Of a stretch of DNA of 12,059 nt, positions 6,246-12,059 are shown piece by piece. The notes beneath the pieces are model-generated. The model was given only the letters and a program-made list of their open reading frames with translations, searched no databases and was not told the origin of the DNA. The stretch comes from JBFMDU01 sp034431935 (GTDB taxonomy: Bacteria > Chloroflexota > Dehalococcoidia > GIF9 > JBFMDU01), in contig DAOUCU010000092.1 of the NCBI GenBank assembly GCA_034431935.1, forward strand, positions 1 to 12,059, written 5' to 3'. Numbering within the stretch: the stretch's first letter is position 1; each line of letters begins with the position of its first letter. A program made the translations under genes and the position numbers.

Positions 6246-6274
6246 TTGCCTATTTTTTACTCCTTATCTGCAAT
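6246..6274 (+). promoter_or_regulatory. Candidate promoter of the methyltransferase-ABC transporter operon
   Basis: TTGCCT (6246-6251), 17 bases and TGCAAT (6269-6274) make a moderate promoter about 115 bases upstream of the methyltransferase ATG. A partial operator copy AACAAGTTGC (6240-6249) overlaps the -35, and ATCTGCAATA (6266-6275, also at 6221-6230) covers the -10. A short stem AATAG/CTATT (6272-6276, 6281-6285) follows. The region is AT-rich compared with its surroundings. Confidence 0.45.
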
Positions 6275-6294
6275 AGGTCGCTATTACAGTAAGA

Positions 6295-6308
6295 TGCAAC
6301 AAGATGCA
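6295..6308 (+). promoter_or_regulatory. Second copy of the operator core
   Basis: TGCAACAAGATGCA differs at one of 14 bases from TGCAACAAGTTGCA in the palindrome at 5834-5847. It lies just downstream of the proposed start of transcription for the transporter operon, a position suited to repression. The flanking bases do not extend the palindrome, so affinity may be lower. Confidence 0.45.
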
Positions 6309-6390
6309 CACGGTAACTGAACTTTCAAACGATTGCTTTCGAACAATGACTGATGGAAACCGGGAAACAGTTTTCTGATTAGACCGTGCT

Positions 6391-7260
6391 ATGGCAGATA
6401 GTTCTGTCTCATCGAGTATTGACTGGTGCGCCAAATGGCAGGAAGACCGCCAGCTCTACACAATTGCTGGTAGCGCGGCAATGGATACTGATTTCTGGAA
6501 CCGCAGTTGGACTAAACCGGAAAGGTGGAGGGATACGCTGGCAGATAGGTGTTCCTGGATCGTGAGCCGCTTACCGCTGCAACCTGACCTCTCTGTCCTT
6601 GACGTTGGCTGCGGTGATGGTGCGCTCACCATTCCAATTGCTCAAAAGGTGAAGTCTGTTACTGCCCTCGATGCATCACCGGTCGCCCTGCAGAAACTGG
6701 CTGCCAAAATCACTTCAGGTAGCATAAATAACATACGCCTGATTAACCTCCCCTGGACACAGGTGTCCGTAGGAACTGATATCGTACCCCATGATATTGT
6801 TATCGCTTCCTTCGTCATGGCTACACTTGACCTACGCCGTGCTTTACCGCTACTGGATGCTGCCGCCAGTCGATATGTCTTCATTATTGATTCTGTCGGG
6901 CCGCGCTACTGGCACTATCCGGAGCTATGGCCGACGGTCCTCCACCGCGAGTTCGTGGCCGCACCTGATTACATTTACATCGTTAATGCCTTACACCAGT
7001 TCGGTATCTACGCTGACGTGCAGATTGGCCAATATGAAGCCGCAAATTATTTCACGACCCCAGACGAGGCCGCTACCCACATTCTGGAGAGCCTCAAGGC
7101 AGATACCCCGGAAGCGATGACCACCGTCAGCCGTTACCTCGCCCGAAAACTCATTCCTGAAAGGGGCGGCTACTGTCTGCGCTACAGTCAGAAAATTGCC
7201 ATGATATCCTGGGATAAGAGAAAGGCCTTCCACACTCGGATTTCTTGTAGTAATCCATAA
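6391..7260 (+). CDS. Class I SAM-dependent methyltransferase in transporter operon
   Basis: The 289-residue protein carries the class I SAM fold: motif I VLDVGCGDGALT (69-80), the acidic end of strand two ALDAS (92-96), and IVIASFVMATLD in the strand-four region. The N-terminal FWNRSWTKPERWRD segment (about 35-48) and an aromatic middle (RYWHYPELWPTV) probably shape the acceptor site. It is cytoplasmic, with no signal peptide. The ATG at 6391 is the first possible after an in-frame stop at 6376, but no good ribosome site is seen. Only 21 bases separate it from the solute-binding protein, so one operon is likely. A small-molecule acceptor linked to the imported ligand is inferred; the substrate is unknown. 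Confidence 0.85.
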   Translation: MADSSVSSSIDWCAKWQEDRQLYTIAGSAAMDTDFWNRSWTKPERWRDTLADRCSWIVSRLPLQPDLSVLDVGCGDGALTIPIAQKVKSVTALDASPVALQKLAAKITSGSINNIRLINLPWTQVSVGTDIVPHDIVIASFVMATLDLRRALPLLDAAASRYVFIIDSVGPRYWHYPELWPTVLHREFVAAPDYIYIVNALHQFGIYADVQIGQYEAANYFTTPDEAATHILESLKADTPEAMTTVSRYLARKLIPERGGYCLRYSQKIAMISWDKRKAFHTRISCSNP

Positions 7261-7281
7261 TCGAAAGGATGGTTTCCACAT

Positions 7282-8379
7282 ATGAATCGCATTTGTTCGG
7301 CCCGCCTACTTATTGCCACTGCCCTCTGTACAGTCCTGTTATCGACTGTGCTAACGGCCTGTAGCCCTTCTGCTGATACGGGTACAAGCCAGGAGACAGT
7401 CATTATCACTGACCGCATAGGGCGACAGGTTAGTGTGCCTGTCAAAGTCAACCGCATCGTTTCTTTGATGAATGAATGCACTACGGCTGTCCTTACCTTG
7501 AAAGCTGGTGATAAGCTGGTTGGCTTAGATACAAGCTCTCTCGCATATCTCCCCAGCAAGAAAGCCTGGCTGGATAACCATCCCGTCGCGAGTGTCGGAC
7601 AATCGCAAGAGCCAAATATCGAGCAAATTTTAACTCTCAAGCCGGATGTGATCCTCTATTGGGGTGGCTACGGAGGAGCCGACGAAATTCAGCGGCGCTC
7701 TGGCGTACCGGTAGTCTGTCTCCACTCCTTCACCACGATCGCCGGCATGAAGGCTAACTATGACATTGTTGGCAGAATGCTCGGTCTGGAAGCCCGGGTC
7801 GAAGAGTTGATGAAATACGCCGACGCCCGTTTGTCAGCTATCTCTGCAGCCACAGCTCCACCCGTCAATAAGCCCAAGGTACATCTGTTGTTCTGGTCCT
7901 TCTGGAACGGTGTATCTCGTATCCCGATTTACTATGACCCGGTAGACATCGCTGGCGGTTTCAATATCGCCAAGGGCCAGGATCCCAACGTGTACGGCTA
8001 TTCTGTAAAGGTACCGGTGGAGCAGGTGGTCACCTGGAACCCGGATTTCATTTTCATCCACGCTTACCCCGCCAAGCCGTCCGTCAGTATCGAGACCATA
8101 CTCAATGACCCGCGCATGAAAACCGTCTCAGCAGTCAAGACCAGGAATGTCTACTACACACTGGGTATGTCAAGCGGGTGGCACTATCCCCGCGTTCTGG
8201 TCGAGACCATGTACATGGCTAAGATACTGCACCCCGACCTGTTCAAATCTCTGGACCCGCAGAAGGAAGGCGATGCCGTATACGAGAAATTCTACGGCGT
8301 ATCAGGACTCTGGACAGCCCACGCTAACTCCGAAGGCTGGCTGGAATACTATGCCCGAATCGGAATAAGCTCAAAGTAA
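7282..8379 (+). CDS. ABC transporter solute-binding lipoprotein (FecB/BtuF type)
   Basis: The 365-residue protein begins with a lipoprotein signal peptide: basic start, hydrophobic core and lipobox LTAC with the modified Cys at 27. The mature protein opens IITDRIGRQVSVPVKVNRIVSL, the standard entry of periplasmic-binding family PF01497. It contains LKPDVILYWG and a C-terminal lobe with WNPDFIFIHAYP. The family binds Fe-siderophores, haem, cobalamin or related metal chelates outside the membrane and delivers them to a FecCD/BtuC permease. The ending around GWHYPRVLVETMYMAK, HPDLF and YEKFYGVSG is typical of the group. It follows the methyltransferase by 21 bases; a weak AAAGGA lies upstream of its ATG. 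Confidence 0.9.
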   Translation: MNRICSARLLIATALCTVLLSTVLTACSPSADTGTSQETVIITDRIGRQVSVPVKVNRIVSLMNECTTAVLTLKAGDKLVGLDTSSLAYLPSKKAWLDNHPVASVGQSQEPNIEQILTLKPDVILYWGGYGGADEIQRRSGVPVVCLHSFTTIAGMKANYDIVGRMLGLEARVEELMKYADARLSAISAATAPPVNKPKVHLLFWSFWNGVSRIPIYYDPVDIAGGFNIAKGQDPNVYGYSVKVPVEQVVTWNPDFIFIHAYPAKPSVSIETILNDPRMKTVSAVKTRNVYYTLGMSSGWHYPRVLVETMYMAKILHPDLFKSLDPQKEGDAVYEKFYGVSGLWTAHANSEGWLEYYARIGISSK

Positions 8380-8453
8380 GGGTAACACTGAAAGAATTAC
8401 CTAGCAAACAGATAGAAAAGGACTATCAGCGCCTGGTCGGCCGTAAATGGGCT

Positions 8454-9452
8454 TTGATTCTGTGCTGTTTGGTTCTAATGATAGTTATTGTCGGCGTGGC
8501 TGCTACTCTCGGCCCCGCTGGACTAAGCATCGGTGACGTCTATGCTGCTATCGCCGCGCGCTTCTTTCCGGGCCACTTCAATGTAAGCCCATTGGCCGAC
8601 AGCGTGGTCTGGAACCTCCGCCTGCCGCGCATCTTTATGGGGCTGTTAGCTGGCTTTGGCCTCGGTGTGGCCGGTGCCGTCATGCAGGGCGTCCTGCGCA
8701 ATCCTCTGGCAAGTCCTTTCACATTGGGGATATCGGCTGCCGCCGGTTTTGGCGCCTCGCTGGCAATAGTACTGGGCGTAGGTATTGTTGCAGGTAAGCA
8801 TCTCATAATAGCTAACGCTTTTGTATTCTCTCTTCTCTGTACTATTCTGATGCTCGCTTTGGCCAGCCGAACGTCCGGTAATCCGGCAACGATGATTCTG
8901 GCGGGTGTTGCTCTCGGTTTCCTTTTCTCTGCTGGTACAACACTACTCCAGTATTTTGGTGATCCATACGCGGTTCAAGCTGTTGTTTTCTGGTTGATAG
9001 GTGATGTTGGACGCACTTCGTGGGAGAAGCTTTCTCTTGTGGGCATCACACTTCTCGTCACAGCTCCGCTCTTATTCTGGAAATCTTGGGACCTTAATGC
9101 AATGTCCAGCGGCGACGAAACAGCAAGAAGTCTGGGGGTTAATGTCACTACTGCACGAATTTCAATGATGGTCATAACCTCACTGATCACCGCAACTATC
9201 GTTTCATTTGTCGGCACCATAGGCTTCATTGGTTTGGTGGCCCCTCACATCGTGCGCATGGCCATTGGTGGGGACAACCGCTTTGTCGTACCTCTATCAG
9301 GTATGGTAGGTGCGTTGCTTCTGGCGGGGGCGGACATAGTCGCATTGCAGGCCATGGCTCCCATTGTTTTGCCTATTGGCGTCATCACCGCACTAATGGG
9401 GGTTCCACTCTTCCTATATTTCATTCTACGGCGAAAGAAGGAGTACTTATGA
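8454..9452 (+). CDS. FecCD/BtuC-type ABC transporter permease
   Basis: From TTG 8454 the protein is 332 residues, strongly hydrophobic, with the roughly ten helices expected. It carries family motifs GAVMQGVLRNPLASPFTLGIS (about 78-98), ARSLGVNV (about 225-232) and FVGTIGFIGLVAPHIVRM (about 253-270), the last being the coupling region that contacts the ATPase. The listed start cuts into the first helix. The same frame is open upstream to 8328 and encodes a typical cytoplasmic lead (KELPSKQIEKDYQRLVGRKWA). It contains no ATG, GTG or TTG before 8454. CTG at 8388, with TAAGG (8377-8381) upstream, or CTG at 8433, with AAAGGA upstream, are better biological starts. The gene ends in a 4-base ATGA overlap with the ATPase. 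Confidence 0.85.
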   Translation: MILCCLVLMIVIVGVAATLGPAGLSIGDVYAAIAARFFPGHFNVSPLADSVVWNLRLPRIFMGLLAGFGLGVAGAVMQGVLRNPLASPFTLGISAAAGFGASLAIVLGVGIVAGKHLIIANAFVFSLLCTILMLALASRTSGNPATMILAGVALGFLFSAGTTLLQYFGDPYAVQAVVFWLIGDVGRTSWEKLSLVGITLLVTAPLLFWKSWDLNAMSSGDETARSLGVNVTTARISMMVITSLITATIVSFVGTIGFIGLVAPHIVRMAIGGDNRFVVPLSGMVGALLLAGADIVALQAMAPIVLPIGVITALMGVPLFLYFILRRKKEYL

Positions 9453-10237
9453 ACCTCAAGGTGCAGGCCGTCACCTTCAGTTACAATAGCACACCGGTCC
9501 TGGACAACATCACTTTTGAACTTCAGCCAAGAGAGATTGTCGCCCTGGTTGGCCCTAACGGTTCCGGCAAATCTACCTTACTCAAGTGTATTGATCGCAT
9601 TCTAAGACCTCAACACGGTAAAATCAGTATTGACTCTCAGGATATACGTAGAATGAGCCAGCAGGAAATATCCAAGAAGCTTGGTTATGTTCCACAAAGA
9701 GTAATCTCTGCCTTTCCCCTCAGCGTATTTGAGACTGTTCTCATGGGCCGACGTCCCCATATCGCCTGGAGAACCAGCCAGAAAGATATCGATGCTGTCC
9801 TCAAGTCCATTAGCCTGCTTGAACTAGAACACTTAGCGATGCGCGATTTCGCCGAGCTATCCGGTGGTGAGATGCAGCGGGTACTCCTGGCCCGTGCGGT
9901 AGCCCAAGAAGCAGGCATCCTGCTTCTTGACGAACCAACCAGCAATCTGGATATCCGTCACCAGATAGAAGCGATGGAAATATTGCGTCAATTGGTCACC
10001 GTTAAGAACATTTCAGCTATTGTAGCCGTTCATGACCTGAATCTAGCGGCCCGTTACGCTGATCGTATGATAATGCTATCTGGCGGGCGTATCTGTGCCA
10101 CCGGCAGCCCCAGTGAAGTGCTTACAGCGGACGGCATATCTAAAAGCTACGGGATACGTGTCACGGTACGAAACGAGAACGGGCGACCTTTTATCATCCC
10201 TCTGGGTATTGATACCGGTTCCGTGCCCGTCGCCTAA
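9449..10237 (+). CDS. ABC transporter ATPase (FecE/BtuD type)
   Basis: The 262-residue nucleotide-binding subunit has every motif intact: Walker A GPNGSGKST (35-43), Q-loop VPQR (81-84), signature LSGGEMQ (137-143), Walker B ILLLDEPT (157-164), D-loop SNLD and H-loop AVHDLN (193-198). A short C-terminal extension (SYGIRVTVRNENGRPF) is common in Fe-siderophore/cobalamin ATPases. It hydrolyses ATP to drive import through the permease encoded just upstream. The ATG overlaps the permease stop by four bases and is preceded by AAGGAG, so translation is coupled. It is the last gene of the operon. Confidence 0.95.
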   Translation: MNLKVQAVTFSYNSTPVLDNITFELQPREIVALVGPNGSGKSTLLKCIDRILRPQHGKISIDSQDIRRMSQQEISKKLGYVPQRVISAFPLSVFETVLMGRRPHIAWRTSQKDIDAVLKSISLLELEHLAMRDFAELSGGEMQRVLLARAVAQEAGILLLDEPTSNLDIRHQIEAMEILRQLVTVKNISAIVAVHDLNLAARYADRMIMLSGGRICATGSPSEVLTADGISKSYGIRVTVRNENGRPFIIPLGIDTGSVPVA

Positions 10238-10442
10238 TGCCATATAAGGCAGGAAGCAACGTACCTGCAGTCAGGTTCAGTGGTCCGCGTGACGACTGCA
10301 GAGAGCCTAAAGATGACAAATACCCATGTCAATTTCGAAAGACTAGACAAGACCGTCAGTTATAGTCCCCGTATGTGGTGTAAATAGCAGGGCTTGATAA
10401 TCTGGCCACCGTGTGGTCTCTTTGAAGGAACACAATAACACT
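10238..10442. other. Gene-free stretch after the transporter operon
   Basis: No gene seen. It contains a small hairpin TGCC-ATATAA-GGCA just after the ATPase stop and a larger inverted repeat at 10265-10301. From about 10373 (GTATGTGGTGTAAATAGC) the sequence looks like the terminus and leader of an IS256-family element leading into the transposase relic, but the other end of that element is not in the window. Confidence 0.35.
10265..10301. terminator. Candidate hairpin after the ABC operon
   Basis: CTGCAGTC (10265-10272) and its complement GACTGCAG (10294-10301) can pair over a 21-base loop, starting 28 bases after the ATPase stop. There is no T-run, so the terminator call is weak. Confidence 0.3.
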
Positions 10443-10607
10443 TCAAGGGGGAGACCCAGGGAGGGGAGCTATTTCTTGAGCCTGCTTGAGCCGCTTCGGA
10501 GAGCGGAACAGGCGCTTCTCTCGGTGGTACAGGAAGCTTAGGTCCTGGGAGTGAGCACCAGGAAGGTGGAGAGCCTGGTAAAGGCGCTGAGAATGACCGG
10601 CTTGAGT
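10443..10607 (+). pseudogene. IS256-family (Mutator-type) transposase relic
   Basis: Translation from 10443 gives GSYFLSLLEPLRRAEQALLS, VVQEA, a TAG at 10539-10541, then VLGVSTRKVESLVKALRMTGLS. This matches the conserved segment of IS256/Mutator transposases, where the stop replaces the Tyr of EAYVxGVSTRKV. Both ends are missing: the N-terminal third before GSYF is gone and similarity stops at about 10607. From 10622 the sequence belongs to an IS3-family relic on the other strand. No catalytic residue is retained in the fragment. It was probably broken by that insertion and later deletion. Confidence 0.75.
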
Positions 10608-10621
10608 GACTTTACGCCGAT

Positions 10622-10793
10622 TTATAGGCCACTGTAGATGAGAGATTTCTCGGTTTTAACAATGAATTCCTCCGGGCTAAAGTTCCCCCAATGAGCTGTG
10701 TGGCCTTACTCCACCATAATCTATCCTCTAATCTTCGATAATATCTCTGGCTTCGTTAATCGTGCTAAACCAGTTCTGATTCAGACATTCTGG
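10622..10793 (-). pseudogene. C-terminal relic of an IS3-family OrfB transposase
   Basis: The minus strand from 10790 reads ECLNQNWFSTINEARDIIED, a stop where Trp is expected, then RIDYGGVRPHSSLG. After a frameshift near 10683 it reads SPEEFIVKTEKSLIYSGL and stops at 10622-10624. This is the canonical end of an IS3-family integrase-type transposase (CLN..WF, EAR, RPHSSLG, LSPEEF). Everything before ECLN, including the catalytic domain, is missing at the edge of the intact IS3 element. That later insertion probably cut it off. It is a different IS3 subgroup from the neighbouring intact element. Confidence 0.8.
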
Positions 10794-10802
10794 ACTGCAC
10801 CC

Positions 10803-11648
10803 CTATGATTGGACAGTTAGGGTTAGGAGAGTCTGGCGGGGTATCTCATTATTCTCCTGATTAACCAACAGGTTCTCGAACTCCTCCGGTGGCCGGTAAC
10901 CAAGCGCTGAATGAAGTCTCTTCTGATTATAGACCTCCTCAAGAAAATAGGGAAGCCTGGTCACCACGTCCTGAAAAGTCTCATACTCCCATAGCTGTAC
11001 CTCCTCGCATTTCAGTGTCTTAAAGAAGCTTTCCATCATGGCGTTTTCATAGGGATTGCCGGTGCGCGCCATGCTGATGAGAAAGCCACGGCTCCGAAGC
11101 TCCACCACGTACTCCTCCGAGGCGTATTGTACACCCTGGTCCGAGTGGTGAATGATGCCGGCACCGGGGTTACGCCTGGCGATGGCCATCCGCAGCGCCT
11201 GGAGCGTCAGGGCAGTGTCGAGAGCGGTAGATACGGCGTAACCGATTACCTTGCGGGAATAGGCATCTAGTATGGCCGCCAGGTAGACGAAGCCCGTCCG
11301 GATGCGGATGTAGGTGATGTCTGCCAGCCATACCTGGTTTAAGCGGGTGATGACCATACCTTTAACCAGATTGGGATAGCGCGGGAAACGGTGGCGGCTG
11401 TCGGTGGTTCTTGCCTTCCGCCGTTTCACCCGGCACAGCAGGTCACTCTCACGCATCAGTCGTAAGACCTTCTTATGGTTTACCCGCCTGCCTTCACGCT
11501 TGAGTGCCGCGGTAACCCGCCGGTAGCCGTAACGGGGAAACTCGAGGCAGATAGCTTCAATCCTGTCTCTCAAGTCTGCATCCTTCTTGGCTTTCTCGGT
11601 CTTGTCCTTGGGCTTATGGTAGAAGGTACTGGCCGCCAGTTTCAGCAC
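10803..11648 (-). CDS. IS3-family transposase OrfB (DDE integrase domain)
   Basis: The 281-residue OrfB has an N-terminal HTH_21-like segment (PRYGYRRVTAALKREG, 38-53) and an rve integrase core. The complete catalytic triad is Asp110 in WLADITYI, Asp170 in HHSDQGVQY and Glu206 in NAMMESFFKTLK; the last two are separated by 35 residues, the DD(35)E signature. The C-terminal YNQKRLHSALGYRPPEEF is also typical. Its own GTG start overlaps the OrfA end by seven bases. The active enzyme is more likely the OrfAB fusion made by -1 frameshifting, which adds about 31 residues before this GTG. It cuts and joins the element's ends. No disabling mutation is visible. Confidence 0.9.
   Translation of the reverse strand: MLKLAASTFYHKPKDKTEKAKKDADLRDRIEAICLEFPRYGYRRVTAALKREGRRVNHKKVLRLMRESDLLCRVKRRKARTTDSRHRFPRYPNLVKGMVITRLNQVWLADITYIRIRTGFVYLAAILDAYSRKVIGYAVSTALDTALTLQALRMAIARRNPGAGIIHHSDQGVQYASEEYVVELRSRGFLISMARTGNPYENAMMESFFKTLKCEEVQLWEYETFQDVVTRLPYFLEEVYNQKRLHSALGYRPPEEFENLLVNQENNEIPRQTLLTLTVQS
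10819..10842 (+). repeat. IS3 inverted repeat, left copy
   Basis: This pairs with 12028-12051 in inverted orientation, with 21 of 24 bases matching; the shared core is AGTCTGGC. It lies inside the 3' end of OrfB, which encodes RQTLLTL there. Confidence 0.65.
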
Positions 11649-12016
11649 TTTGCACCCCCACCGGACGGCGATGCCGAGACATCCCCATACCCTGATTGTT
11701 TGCCGTTTCTCGGGGACCGGCTGAGGGAGTTCTGAAAGGCCTTTTTTAAAACCTCGTTCTCTAATGTCAGCTTGCCCACCAGCCGTTCCAGCTTCTCTAC
11801 TTTGTCTTTCAGAGCCCCTACCTCGGTAGGCTCGTTGTTGAACCTGCCCCGGCTGTACATGTCCCTCCAGTGGTAAAGCAGGCTGGAGCAGATACTGTAT
11901 TTGCGGCAGAGTGAGGCAGCGCCTTCACCACTCAAGAATTCCTCAACTACCTGACGCTTGAGCTCTAAGCTGAATTTCCTTTGATTCTTCACGGCAGGGG
12001 CCTTTCTTCTCCTCAT
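11642..12016 (-). CDS. IS3-family OrfA (HTH DNA-binding protein)
   Basis: The 124-residue OrfA begins KNQRKFSLELKRQVVEEFLSGEGAASLCRKYSICSSLLYHWRD, the helix-turn-helix of the Tnp_1 family that recognises element ends. A leucine-zipper-like coiled coil follows (about 66-92, LKDKVEKLERLVGKLTLENEVLKK) for multimerisation. After residue 92 the reading continues in frame zero through a low-complexity tail (SPSGGGAKC), which is the unshifted product. At AAAAAAG (11741-11747) a -1 shift joins residue 92 to OrfB, giving a 404-residue fusion. The ATG at 12014-12016 has only a weak upstream purine run. Confidence 0.88.
   Translation of the reverse strand: MRRRKAPAVKNQRKFSLELKRQVVEEFLSGEGAASLCRKYSICSSLLYHWRDMYSRGRFNNEPTEVGALKDKVEKLERLVGKLTLENEVLKKAFQNSLSRSPRNGKQSGYGDVSASPSGGGAKC
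11741..11747 (-). other. Programmed -1 frameshift site (A AAA AAG)
   Basis: In the OrfA frame the minus strand reads TTA AAA AAG, the slippery heptamer used by many IS3 elements. Slipping back one base continues as GLSELPQPVPEKRQT...CKVLKLAASTFY, an uninterrupted link into OrfB. The conserved OrfB-like sequence before its GTG supports use of the fusion. Confidence 0.8.
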
Positions 12017-12027
12017 ATTTTACCCTG

Positions 12028-12051
12028 ACCCTGCCAGACTTTCCTAATCCT
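12028..12051 (-). repeat. IS3 inverted repeat, right copy
   Basis: Partner of 10819-10842, located 12 bases upstream of the OrfA start codon. The last eight bases of the window (12052-12059) do not match the corresponding left flank well, but the element could still extend further. Confidence 0.65.
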
Positions 12052-12059
12052 CCAAACCC

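Larger units (their letters stand above)
10803..12059 (-). mobile_element. IS3-family insertion sequence, apparently intact, possibly cut by window edge
   Basis: It encodes OrfA and OrfB in the usual order with a 7-base overlap and an A6G frameshift site. Near-terminal inverted repeats are at 10819-10842 and 12028-12051 (21 of 24 bases paired). The distance between them, about 1.23 kb, fits IS3-family elements. Exact ends are not fixed. The left boundary lies between 10791 and 10819, because the IS3 relic resumes at 10790, and the right end may extend past 12059. No target duplication could be confirmed. OrfB runs through the left repeat to its stop at 10803. Confidence 0.8.

Noticed and set aside
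6302..6390. Cobalamin riboswitch upstream of the importer
   Set aside because: The leader has GGGAAAC-like bits but no B12 box (GCCACTG) and no conserved core; the available leader is also too short.
7188..7640. Minus-strand 150-codon frame
   Set aside because: Antisense to the methyltransferase and the solute-binding lipoprotein, both with unmistakable motifs.
11475..11735. Plus-strand 86-codon frame inside the IS3 element
   Set aside because: Antisense to the OrfA/OrfB overlap; no independent support.
10803..12059. Target-site duplication flanking the IS3 element
   Set aside because: Short flanks tried at several possible ends (for example 10814-10818 and 12052-12057) do not match; the right end may lie outside the window.
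1..12059. tRNA, rRNA or CRISPR array
   Set aside because: No tRNA-like TTCGA arm with cloverleaf, no rRNA signature and no regularly spaced identical repeats were seen on either strand.

Overview
The window reads as bacterial chromosome from an anaerobe with roughly 50-55% GC. Promoters are sigma70-like and Shine-Dalgarno sites are strong, with several GTG starts. Two features have an archaeal flavour: a CetZ/FtsZ-like tubulin GTPase and geranylgeranyl-reductase-type flavoproteins. Together these suggest an uncultured Chloroflexota (Dehalococcoidia-like) lineage. That placement is inference; no rRNA or other phylogenetic marker is present.

Region 1 (1-4312) holds the tail of an unknown plus-strand gene, then a four-gene minus-strand cluster. 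In transcription order this is FAD oxidoreductase A, a small TIGR04076-type cysteine protein, FAD oxidoreductase B (paralogous to A, starting directly after the small gene's stop), and a noncanonical tubulin/FtsZ-family GTPase. The last gene also has its own extended -10 promoter. Convergent transcription at the left end shares a perfect 12-bp stem that overlaps the GTPase stop codon.

Region 2 (4313-5804) starts with a regulatory gap carrying a duplicated 13-bp motif and a good plus-strand promoter. It then has a two-helix membrane miniprotein and, converging on it, a TspO/MBR-family membrane protein with its own -10 box. About 0.5 kb of unassigned, apparently decayed sequence follows.

Region 3 (5805-10237) is a metal- or metal-chelate-uptake locus. 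A near-consensus promoter overlaps a 22-bp palindrome and leads into a clearly recognisable but dead Fur-family regulator gene with several frameshifts and two in-frame stops. A second promoter and a second copy of the operator core lie beyond it. They precede four co-directional genes: a class I SAM methyltransferase, a lipoprotein solute-binding protein, a FecCD/BtuC-type permease with no ordinary start codon at its expected N-terminus, and a FecE/BtuD-type ATPase. Corrinoid, haem or siderophore import, with methyltransferase modification of the ligand or a coupled pathway, is the likely theme; the substrate cannot be read from sequence.

Region 4 (10238-12059) is a nest of mobile elements. 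An IS256-family transposase relic is broken by a relic of an IS3-family OrfB on the opposite strand. That relic is in turn broken by an apparently intact IS3-family element with OrfA, OrfB, an A6G frameshift site and terminal inverted repeats. The element reaches or passes the right edge of the window.
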